A DNA stretch of 25,885 bases from positions 1 to 25,885 of IMG/VR virus record IMGVR_UViG_3300048837_001311, one strand, 5' to 3'. Shown here piece after piece: positions 1 through 6,359 of this stretch. Both the position numbers and the translations under genes were made by a program. The notes beneath the pieces are model-generated. The model was not told where the DNA came from. It did no database searches and saw only the letters and a list, made by a program, of their open reading frames with translations. Position 1 is the stretch's first letter. Every line of letters begins with the position of its first letter. The stretch comes from a virus.

Positions 1-26
1 GCCCACGAGGCGGGTTCGTCGTTTTT
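1..26 (+). terminator. Right half of a terminator cut by the window start
   Basis: Bases 1-3 (gcc) can pair with 9-11 (ggc) around a short loop, and 12-14 (ggg) would pair with bases outside the window. A T run follows at 22-26. It looks like the end of a rho-independent terminator closing the gene before the lysis cassette. The left arm is missing, so this is tentative. Confidence 0.25.
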
Positions 27-36
27 GGAGACTGCC

Positions 37-339
37 ATGACCGAAGAAAAACAACCCGCCGCACTGGTCGAGAACATGCTGCTTCTGCGCAAAGAGGACT
101 TCGACGAACTGCTCGACCGTGCCGCCGAACGCGGAGCCGAGCGTTGCCTTGCCAATCTCGGGCTGGAGAACGGCAGTGCCGCGAAGGACATCCGCGAACT
201 GCGCGATCTGCTGGAAGCGTGGCGCGATGCCCGCCGAACGGCGTGGCAGACCACCATCAAGGTCGTGACCACCGGCATCCTGGCCGCGCTGCTGGTGGGG
301 GCCGCCATCAAGTTGAAGCTGATGGGAGGCGTGCAATGA
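37..339 (+). CDS. DUF6127-like small phage membrane protein
   Basis: A 100-residue protein with an acidic/charged N-terminal two thirds and one C-terminal hydrophobic segment (about residues 76-93, in the stretch TTGILAALLVGAA). The N-terminal part has the alternating charged helical pattern I associate with DUF6127 phage proteins found beside lysis genes. I chose ATG 37 because a GGAG sits 6-7 bases upstream; an in-frame TTG at 25 is less likely. The gene overlaps the next one by ATGA, so the two are probably translated together. Its position at the head of the lysis cassette suggests a role in the membrane during lysis or late morphogenesis. Its biochemical function is unknown. Confidence 0.75.
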   Translation: MTEEKQPAALVENMLLLRKEDFDELLDRAAERGAERCLANLGLENGSAAKDIRELRDLLEAWRDARRTAWQTTIKVVTTGILAALLVGAAIKLKLMGGVQ

Positions 340-563
340 CTGCCAAGCCGAAGATCTGCCTTCTGGACGACTGGCGGCGCGTGTTGCGACGGGCCTGGAG
401 CATCCGCTTCTCGCTGCTGGCCGCTGCCTTCACGGCTGCCGAAGTCGTGGTGCCGCTGTTCGGGGACGTACTACCGCGCGGCGCGTTCGTGCTGCTGGCC
501 TTTGCTGCCAGCATCGGCGCAACCGTGGCTCGCATCGTGGCTCAGCCGGAGATGCACCGATGA
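336..563 (+). CDS. Putative holin (DUF7940-like)
   Basis: A 75-residue protein with a short basic N-terminus (DDWRRVLRRAW) and two hydrophobic segments, about residues 22-40 and 46-68, ending in a short polar tail. Small size, two transmembrane segments and position directly before a lysozyme are what a holin or pinholin shows. It resembles the DUF7940 phage holin-like group from memory. ATG 336 overlaps the upstream stop (ATGA) and has a GGGAGG ribosome site. Its own stop overlaps the lysozyme start (ATGA at 560-563). The holin call is inferred mainly from topology and position. Confidence 0.7.
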   Translation: MTAKPKICLLDDWRRVLRRAWSIRFSLLAAAFTAAEVVVPLFGDVLPRGAFVLLAFAASIGATVARIVAQPEMHR

Positions 564-1069
564 CCCGGCCACCATCACCAGCGATGCGCAGGACGGTGGC
601 CGGACTGACGCTGTCCGCTGCCGCCCTGGTCGGCATCGTGCTGCACGAGGGCTACACCGACCGTGCAGTGATCCCCGTCAAGGGCGATGTACCGACCATT
701 GGTTTCGGCACCACCACCGGAGTAAAGCTGGGCGACATCACCACGCCGCCAAAGGCGCTGGCTCGGGCTCTCACCGATGTGCAGCAGTTCGAGGGAGCGC
801 TCAAGCAATGCGTGTCCGTGCCGCTGGCCCAACACGAGTATGACGCGCTGGTGAGCTTTTCCTACAACGTCGGCAGCCGCGCGTTCTGCCAATCCACGCT
901 GGTCAGGAAACTCAACGCCGAGGACTACGCGGGAGCCTGTACCGAGCTGCTGCGCTGGCGCTTCTTTCAGGGAAAAGACTGCGCGCTGCCCACCAACGCG
1001 CGACTGTGCGGCGGGCTGGCTACACGGCGAGAAGCTGAATACCGGCAGTGCATCGGGGAGGCGTCGTGA
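560..1069 (+). CDS. Phage endolysin, GH24 lysozyme with SAR-like N-terminus
   Basis: A 169-residue muramidase that would cut the glycan strands of peptidoglycan. Residues 12-28 form a weakly hydrophobic Ala/Gly/Leu-rich segment directly before the catalytic site. This is typical of signal-anchor-release (SAR) endolysins such as phage P21 R21, which reach the periplasm through Sec and are freed when the holin depolarises the membrane. The catalytic triad of the family is visible as E30 (HEG), D43 (KGD) and T46 (PTIGFG). Six cysteines suggest disulfide control in the periplasm. ATG 560 overlaps the previous stop and has a GGAG eight bases upstream. The last codon overlaps the spanin start. Confidence 0.92.
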   Translation: MTRPPSPAMRRTVAGLTLSAAALVGIVLHEGYTDRAVIPVKGDVPTIGFGTTTGVKLGDITTPPKALARALTDVQQFEGALKQCVSVPLAQHEYDALVSFSYNVGSRAFCQSTLVRKLNAEDYAGACTELLRWRFFQGKDCALPTNARLCGGLATRREAEYRQCIGEAS

Positions 1070-1563
1070 GCGTGATTCCGTGGCCATACCGGCTGCTGGC
1101 CCTCGCGGCGCTCGGCGTCGCCCTGGTTGGCTTTGGTTGGATCAAGGGGGCGAGCCACGTTCAAGCGCGATGGGATGCCGCCATCCAGCAACAAGCCCTA
1201 CAGACCGCAGCTATCCGCGAGCGGCAGGCGCAAGCCGCCGTCAAGGTCGTGACCCAGTACGTCGACCGCGTCCGCATCGTCCGCGAGAAGGGCGAAACCA
1301 TCATGAAGGAGGTTCCCGTCTATGTCCCCGTTCAGGCCGATGCTGCTTGCACTATCAACCGTGGCTTTGTGCGCCTGCACGACGCTGCCGCCGCCGGTGA
1401 ACTGCCCGAGACCGCCCGAGATGCTGATGCGGCCGCCGCAGGCATTGCGCTCTCTGCCGTCGCCGGAACCGTTGCCGCCAACTACCAAACCTGCCACGAG
1501 AACGCCGAGCAACTGAGGGCGCTGCAGGCGTGGGTCAATGAGATGACAACGAGCATCAAGTAG
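1066..1563 (+). CDS. Rz: Rz-like inner-membrane spanin (i-spanin)
   Basis: A 165-residue protein with a cytoplasmic stub, one N-terminal membrane anchor (about residues 8-26, LLALAALGVALVGFGW) and an Ala/Gln/Glu-rich helical periplasmic part that could form coiled coil. This is the architecture of Rz proteins, which join an outer-membrane lipoprotein (Rz1) to fuse the two membranes at lysis. I chose GTG 1066, which overlaps the lysozyme stop (GTGA) and follows GGGGAG. A second reading frame inside it encodes the Rz1 partner, which strongly supports the call. A remnant of another lysozyme follows directly. Confidence 0.88.
   Translation: MSVIPWPYRLLALAALGVALVGFGWIKGASHVQARWDAAIQQQALQTAAIRERQAQAAVKVVTQYVDRVRIVREKGETIMKEVPVYVPVQADAACTINRGFVRLHDAAAAGELPETARDADAAAAGIALSAVAGTVAANYQTCHENAEQLRALQAWVNEMTTSIK
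1322..1516 (+). CDS. Rz1: Rz1-like outer-membrane spanin lipoprotein, nested in Rz
   Basis: A 64-residue protein in the +1 frame within the Rz gene. It starts with a basic N-terminus and hydrophobic stretch ending in a lipobox (V-A-L-C-A-C, lipidated Cys at residue 19). The mature part is rich in proline (TTLPPPVNCPRPP and further PP pairs), as in Rz1 proteins. It is entirely embedded in Rz, the lambda-like nested arrangement. Its ATG overlaps coding sequence, with GGAGG about ten bases upstream. The lipobox plus the proline-rich mature chain in this position makes the assignment firm despite the short length. Confidence 0.88.
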   Translation: MSPFRPMLLALSTVALCACTTLPPPVNCPRPPEMLMRPPQALRSLPSPEPLPPTTKPATRTPSN

Positions 1564-1570
1564 TGGCTGG

Positions 1571-1816
1571 GTGTTGGCCCCCGAGTCCAAGTGGTGGTTC
1601 TCAGCCTTCGTGGACTTCACGTTCAACCTTGGTGCGGGGCGTCTGCCAATGTCGATGCTGCAGCCAAGGGTGAATCAGCGGTACGGGTTAGCTGCCAGTC
1701 AGGAGGGCTGCCGATGGGTCTTTGGCGGCGGAGCAGTGCTTCCGGGGATTGTCGCAAGACGGAACACAGCACTGATCGTCTGCAGTGGCGACCGATTGTT
1801 GTGTGCAACTATCTGA
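1571..1816 (+). pseudogene. Decayed C-terminal remnant of a second GH24 lysozyme
   Basis: The open frame reads FSAFVDFTFNLGAGRL, then RWVFGGG, then VLPGIVARR. These are the conserved C-terminal landmarks of lambdoid/P22-type phage lysozymes (alignment made from memory). The N-terminal half with the E/D/T active site is absent, there is no usable start or ribosome site, and the last 15-20 residues have drifted. It lies directly after the Rz stop and directly before the AT-rich block. It is probably the residue of an endolysin lost when the cargo block arrived or when lysis modules recombined. Confidence 0.65.
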
Positions 1817-1827
1817 AACCGTAGAAT
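1799..1827 (+). promoter_or_regulatory. Possible sigma70 promoter for the HNH gene
   Basis: TTGTGT at 1799-1804 and TAGAAT at 1822-1827 are separated by exactly 17 bases. The -35 match is poor. The site lies about 60 bases before the HNH start, at the point where the sequence becomes AT-richer. No clear ribosome site precedes ATG 1890. Weak evidence only. Confidence 0.2.
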
Positions 1828-1889
1828 GATTGTATTTGTCAACATGGCGCACGTTCATTCCGCAGCGCGCCCAAAAATAGTGAACATCT

Positions 1890-3293
1890 ATGGTAAAGCT
1901 TCCGGGGAAAACTGCATATTCCGGCGTACGGCGTCCAATGACAAGAGAGTCTGGATTCTCATCGCACCCTGATTCAACTGGTGGCGAGTGGAAAAAAGAA
2001 AGCTCTAAAACCCTTAAACTCCAAGCCGGGGAAACTGTGGAAATTGTTTTCACAATCCCGGATCACACACCAAATACGTGGATAGCGTTCGGCGGATGGT
2101 ATTGTGCAGATAAATGCTTGGCAATTGAAATTACCTCCCCAAATCCAAAGCACACATTATCAGAGCCAGCATCGCCGAATTGGTCGAAATTTGGAAGCAT
2201 GTGGCAGGGAGATGGCAAAGGAGTTACTGCCACCGTCTCTATGACTGCGAATAAAAACGCAAGTATCTCTCTTTGGAATATAGCTTGTGGGCTCGTTGAA
2301 CAGCCGGGCTGCCATACCGGCGGCAAGTTCGAAGTATGTACTGCTCCGGGATATCTAAGCAATTTGCACCTGCTTTCACCGGAGGCGCACTTTTGGAGCA
2401 CCAAAGGGGAAACTGAGATCGCACTGCTTGGGTCGACAGAAGTACTGGAACTGAGCGACGCTGGTGAGCATATTTTTCTAAAAACTTGCAATCGATGTGC
2501 ACGCTTTCTTCCGATAAATGTAAATGACGAGCGCGTTCAACTAAGCTTCTCCAATCATTGTGTTGCTCGCCGACCGTGCATACACACAGGCTTTGGAAAA
2601 CTAAAGAATGCAGAAACGCAGGAAGTCCTCCAGCTTGACTACGGATACCAGCTTGAGTGTAGATTCTGCAAGAAGTATTGCGTCAATGCAGCCCATAATA
2701 AAAATAGAACTGGCGCTCAGATGAAGGAAGACGGCGCTCGCCGTAGGCATTTTGAATTGTTGGTTACCGAGCTCTATCAAATGAGCAGGCAGATGGCGTT
2801 CAAGCACCGAACCGGTGTTGAACTGTCTGATTACATCTGGAAAAAATTTAGCTGCAAGTGCTTCAATTGCAACGCAGATCTTCCGACTGTGAAGTCGATG
2901 GCGCTAGATCACACTAGGCCACTAGCACTGCTTTGGCCGCTTGATGAAACTGCGACTGCATTATGCGGATCATGCAACAGCTCCAAAAGCGATCGCTATC
3001 CGAGGGAATTTTACTCGGATGATCAGTTAGTGAGGCTCAGCGCTCTAACTGGCATTCCCGTTGATCAACTTAACGAGCCCACTCCGAACGTCGAGGTCAT
3101 AACCGAGCTTGTTAAGCGCTTAGATTGGCTTTTTGATACGTTTCTAATGCGAGCTGAAATGGTCAGAGTTCGAGATGGAAAGATAACTGGCGAGTTAGTG
3201 GTAAAGGCACTCCAGAAAGCCTTTGATGCTGCCCCTGGAGGCGCGCCGGTCGATCTTGTTGCGGAATATGAATTACGACGGCAGAAAAAATAA
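1890..3293 (+). CDS. HNH endonuclease, putative restriction enzyme
   Basis: A 467-residue protein. The C-terminal third carries an HNH/beta-beta-alpha-metal nuclease: zinc-type cysteines C322/C324/C327, the catalytic pair D340-H341 (LDHTRPL), then C359/C362 followed by N363 and K366 (CGSCNSSKSDRYP). An earlier Cys cluster (CNRC near 200, CRFCKKYC near 260) suggests a second metal-binding module. The first 190 residues look beta-rich (for example VEIVFTIP, WIAFGGWYC) and I do not recognise them; they could recognise DNA. The gene converges on a tandem methyltransferase and shares its AT-rich composition, so the two likely form one R-M system. HNH restriction enzymes such as MnlI and Eco31I are known. 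ATG 1890 has no obvious Shine-Dalgarno; ATG 1938 is an alternative. A solitary defence nuclease is possible. Confidence 0.75.
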   Translation: MVKLPGKTAYSGVRRPMTRESGFSSHPDSTGGEWKKESSKTLKLQAGETVEIVFTIPDHTPNTWIAFGGWYCADKCLAIEITSPNPKHTLSEPASPNWSKFGSMWQGDGKGVTATVSMTANKNASISLWNIACGLVEQPGCHTGGKFEVCTAPGYLSNLHLLSPEAHFWSTKGETEIALLGSTEVLELSDAGEHIFLKTCNRCARFLPINVNDERVQLSFSNHCVARRPCIHTGFGKLKNAETQEVLQLDYGYQLECRFCKKYCVNAAHNKNRTGAQMKEDGARRRHFELLVTELYQMSRQMAFKHRTGVELSDYIWKKFSCKCFNCNADLPTVKSMALDHTRPLALLWPLDETATALCGSCNSSKSDRYPREFYSDDQLVRLSALTGIPVDQLNEPTPNVEVITELVKRLDWLFDTFLMRAEMVRVRDGKITGELVVKALQKAFDAAPGGAPVDLVAEYELRRQKK

Positions 3294-3323
3294 TAGCCAC
3301 TATGGTTTTTCTATAAATGCACC

Positions 3324-3353
3324 GTACCCATCAAGCAACAGCTTGATGGGTAC
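3324..3353. terminator. Bidirectional terminator-like hairpin between convergent genes
   Basis: A perfect 13-bp inverted repeat (gtacccatcaagc and its complement) closes a 4-base loop (aaca). It lies between the stops of the HNH gene (3293) and the methyltransferase (3415). There is no long U run on either side, so termination would be imperfect or factor-assisted. Its position between converging genes fits transcript separation or 3'-end protection. Confidence 0.55.
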
Positions 3354-3414
3354 TGAGAAATTGTTGCAGGCCTTATGAATTCACCACTTCATCAAAAAAT
3401 AAAGATACTACGCT

Positions 3415-5967
3415 TTATTTCTGAAGAATAAGGTACTGATGTCCTGTGGTGGTTCCTTTGTCACGAATGCCATGACTCTCGCAATGTCCTACTGATTCGG
3501 TAGCGATGTCCAGTACATTAAAAAGTCCGTTGACCTGCTTGGTCAACTCCATTGCCATATCACATTTGTGACTTAGCCCAAGGTGCAGCACAGCCAATCC
3601 GCCAGGCTTTAGGCGGGCATGAAACTGCTCAAAAATCCCTCGATAAACATCGAAGGTTTTCTTCTGAAGCGATTCGACGAATTCATTCGCGCGGGTATCG
3701 TAATCACTTCTTGCCCATCCGCAGAACCAGAATCTCATCCAGTTTGTTATATAGAAGCGTGTCGAGTCGTAGAATGGCGGCGATGTGATGATGGCATCTA
3801 TATCTCGGAGTTCTGCCGGCCATTCAGAACAAATATCACCTTGAAAGCATCGCCCAGTGGGGAGGTCGTCTGTCAACTGAGAGGCCAAGCTTTTCTCAAC
3901 TTTCGCCCTGACCTTTTCTACAACAGATTTTTTTATGAAATCTCCTGTGGGTGCATATGGGGTTATAGGGTGGCTGTTTCTACTTAAAGCGTAAGGCCTG
4001 TTGCCATGCAGGACATGAAGCATGCAGGCCATGACCAGATGCCACTCCGGCGAATCACTCTGGTTCGCCGCAAAGAACTCGCGTGCAGATAGCACCTCCT
4101 GGTACGTATCAGGATGGAAATACTCCGCAAGAGCCCCATTGAACCTAATCTCCTCCGCTTGCCGCAGTGTGCCGGAGGTAGCCTTGTTATTCTTAATCCA
4201 CAAATCTAGCTTATCGATTAAATGGCGCACCTTTTGTTCGTCAGCACGCATTAGCTTTGCATTGGATACGGCAGTGCCCAGCAGACTAATTTCCAAGCCG
4301 TATCCCTCGCGCCCCATCAAGCATGCCTCAAATGGAATCGTTCCAGACCCACTAAATGGGTCGAGGACCTTGTCACCTCTGCGACTGAATACATCAACCA
4401 AATGGTGCGCTAAGGCAGGCTTCATTTTTGCCTGATAAGAGCAAACCGAGTGCAGTTGGCTACCCCAGTTCCGTTTTGAGTACGGCTCCTTCTGGTGTGG
4501 CAATACATCTTTGAAATTTTCCCATCGAGAAAGAAAATCTCCTTTATCTTCCGCTTCATGGAAAGGCTCATTTGTTAAAGACGGATCTGGCTTTAAGCCT
4601 GCGCTATCCTTTTTTCTGAACACAATCAGCGATTGAGACAATACGCTGCGATCCTTTGATATCCTGCTCCTCAGATGCAACGTCTCGATGTGCTCAAGGC
4701 CAATATCAACTCCCAGCGACTCAAGAATCTCATGCGTGGGAACATGTATCCCGCCATATCGACTATCGCCAATATCAATGCAGATCGGCGCTCCTGGTTT
4801 GCAGCTATGCATTAGCCCCTGAAGGACAAGCCTCATGTCTTCGAAATAGCCTGCCACCATTCTAGGAATTCTCTGGTCGTAGGCGTTCTCAGAGAGCTTA
4901 TCAACCAGCATCTGAATCGATTTGTGGACAATCTTTCTACCCTGCGCCACACCAACATCATTAATGCCGGAAGTAATTGCAGCATCCCTGTAGGATCTTA
5001 GAGTCGTTCCGTTTGACAGAAAGCGCCCATACCAAAGCTCTAGCTTTGTATTTCTAAAGTAATTTGTTCCATTTAGGTAAGGCGGTGAAGTAATGACCCC
5101 ATCAGCATCAAATGATGCCGTCTTCAAAAGATCGCGAGCGTTGGCTGTAATGATGCCAACAGACGCCGTCAGATGGTCGGCGGCCAAACAATCCCCCGAT
5201 ATGAGAAGGAGATGGCTTGAGACCTCACCGATGAGATCTGGAATGCCTTTCTGAAGTTCTTTTTCTGTTTTGTATCTAACGTCACCAGACCGCTTCAACA
5301 TTGAGCAAATGACGAGTTTCGCCATCACTGCAATGGTGAATAAATTTCCAATCAACTCGTCTTCTTTTGCAACATCATCATTGACAGTCCTGAGAGAAAG
5401 CACTGCAGCCATGCCGACATCGTTGAAGAATTGACTTCCCTCAAAGTTAACTTTGTAGTCATCCTGTAAAGCTTTGTCCGGTTGCGCTGCTTTTACTAGA
5501 TCTCGGAGGTTTTCGGCAATAACCTGAAGTCTTGAGGCAATTTTCTTTCGACGCGTCATTGTGGCAGAGCCAAGCGCCATCTTCGCTTCGACGACGAGCC
5601 GCATAGCGGGATTCACTTCGCAGTAGCCACAATCAATGCCAAATGCAGCCAAAGCCACAGGGGTTGTCCCTGTCCCAGCAAAAGGCTCAATTATCTTTTT
5701 GGCATTCGGCATGTATTTCGCAAGAACAAACTTGACAAATTCTGATGAAAATCCTTCTAGGTATGGGTACCAGTCATGAAAGGGCTCTCCTTTACCACCT
5801 TGATGGGTTACTTGTGTGGCAGCTAACGTTTCCAGGCCAGATAGACTGAGTTGCATTTGATTTGATTTTTTCTTGAATTTTCTAGAGCAATTAGCGTCAC
5901 CAGAGCCCCTAAGCATTTCTGTGCAAGAGGAAACAAGGCGCTTCTCGTTAGTAATGATTTCGGTCAT
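3415..5967 (-). CDS. Tandem-domain DNA methyltransferase (TSPPY/TSPPF)
   Basis: An 850-residue protein with two SAM-dependent amino-methyltransferase modules. Module 1 has the SAM motif EPFAGTGT (94-101) and catalytic TSPPY (293-297). Module 2 has DPFSGSGT (536-543) and TSPPF (728-732). (T)SPPY is usual for N4-cytosine enzymes, whereas DPPY/NPPY is usual for N6-adenine, so m4C is the better guess. Fused tandem methyltransferases such as M.FokI protect both strands of asymmetric type IIS sites. With the convergent HNH gene this suggests a type IIS-like R-M pair. The motif order I-IV-I-IV could also be read as a beta-class core (IV 293, I 536) inside a larger protein. The start overlaps the stop of the upstream RHH gene (ATGA), so the two are coupled. 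Codon use is more AT-rich than in the phage genes. Confidence 0.85.
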   Translation of the reverse strand: MTEIITNEKRLVSSCTEMLRGSGDANCSRKFKKKSNQMQLSLSGLETLAATQVTHQGGKGEPFHDWYPYLEGFSSEFVKFVLAKYMPNAKKIIEPFAGTGTTPVALAAFGIDCGYCEVNPAMRLVVEAKMALGSATMTRRKKIASRLQVIAENLRDLVKAAQPDKALQDDYKVNFEGSQFFNDVGMAAVLSLRTVNDDVAKEDELIGNLFTIAVMAKLVICSMLKRSGDVRYKTEKELQKGIPDLIGEVSSHLLLISGDCLAADHLTASVGIITANARDLLKTASFDADGVITSPPYLNGTNYFRNTKLELWYGRFLSNGTTLRSYRDAAITSGINDVGVAQGRKIVHKSIQMLVDKLSENAYDQRIPRMVAGYFEDMRLVLQGLMHSCKPGAPICIDIGDSRYGGIHVPTHEILESLGVDIGLEHIETLHLRSRISKDRSVLSQSLIVFRKKDSAGLKPDPSLTNEPFHEAEDKGDFLSRWENFKDVLPHQKEPYSKRNWGSQLHSVCSYQAKMKPALAHHLVDVFSRRGDKVLDPFSGSGTIPFEACLMGREGYGLEISLLGTAVSNAKLMRADEQKVRHLIDKLDLWIKNNKATSGTLRQAEEIRFNGALAEYFHPDTYQEVLSAREFFAANQSDSPEWHLVMACMLHVLHGNRPYALSRNSHPITPYAPTGDFIKKSVVEKVRAKVEKSLASQLTDDLPTGRCFQGDICSEWPAELRDIDAIITSPPFYDSTRFYITNWMRFWFCGWARSDYDTRANEFVESLQKKTFDVYRGIFEQFHARLKPGGLAVLHLGLSHKCDMAMELTKQVNGLFNVLDIATESVGHCESHGIRDKGTTTGHQYLILQK

Positions 5968-6203
5968 GCCCCTGCTCCTGTCGAAGGGGCGGGTGATTGC
6001 GGCTTCACTTCACCTAGCGTTGGTGCGGAGCTTGCATTTGAAAATGACAAAGGCAATTGGTTGTTTGCCGTCATGTAGCTCTCAACATTTCTTAAAAACC
6101 AATCTTTTAGAGTCAAACCATCCCGAGCTAGGGCGGCGTAGAGCAGCCGCTTGGATTCAGGCTCAATCTCAATGACTATGCGACCGCTGCTACCAATACT
6201 CAT
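5964..6203 (-). CDS. Small ribbon-helix-helix regulator coupled to the methyltransferase
   Basis: A 79-residue protein. Residues 8-14 (RIVIEIE) fit the RHH DNA-contact strand, 15-29 and 32-46 fit the two helices (SKRLLYAALARDG, then LTLKDWFLRNVESYM), and the rest is a Pro/Ser/Ala-rich tail. RHH proteins bind DNA as dimers and often repress their own operon. Its stop overlaps the methyltransferase start, so it is the first gene of that operon. It faces mcrB across a short region holding an 11-bp inverted repeat, its likely operator. In an R-M setting it could act like a control (C) protein. It could also be an antitoxin-like RHH, but no toxin gene is next to it. Confidence 0.65.
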   Translation of the reverse strand: MSIGSSGRIVIEIEPESKRLLYAALARDGLTLKDWFLRNVESYMTANNQLPLSFSNASSAPTLGEVKPQSPAPSTGAGA

Positions 6204-6217
6204 GGAAGAATCCGTGA

Positions 6218-6249
6218 CAATGTAATGTGCTGGATGTTACATTACATTG
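6218..6249. promoter_or_regulatory. 11-bp perfect inverted repeat, likely RHH operator
   Basis: CAATGTAATGT (6218-6228), ten bases, then ACATTACATTG (6239-6249). Each arm contains TGTAATGT, a short near-symmetric motif of the kind RHH dimers bind. It lies 15 bases upstream of the RHH start and 110 bases before the mcrB start, so one bound complex could control both divergent units. Confidence 0.6.
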
Positions 6250-6263
6250 AGGGGGAAGGGAAA

Positions 6264-6288
6264 GCCAAGGCCGATCTTGGCCCTTGGC
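6264..6288 (+). other. Hairpin in the mcrB leader
   Basis: GCCAAGGCC and GGCCCTTGGC pair over nine base pairs with one bulged C and a six-base loop. It sits between the inverted-repeat operator and the mcrB start, so it would form in the mcrB 5' leader. No U run follows. A role in attenuation or stability is only a possibility. Confidence 0.3.
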
Positions 6289-6359
6289 CGAAGATGGAGC
6301 CTGATGGGCCGAAGGGGCACATCGGCGATTTCGCTCTAGAACGTAAAAGAGGACTTGCT

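Noticed and set aside
6225-6359. N-terminal extension of McrB from ATG 6225
   Set aside because: It would begin inside the 11-bp inverted repeat, has no ribosome site, and the extra 45 residues look non-protein-like (Gly/Lys/Pro-rich with a hairpin).
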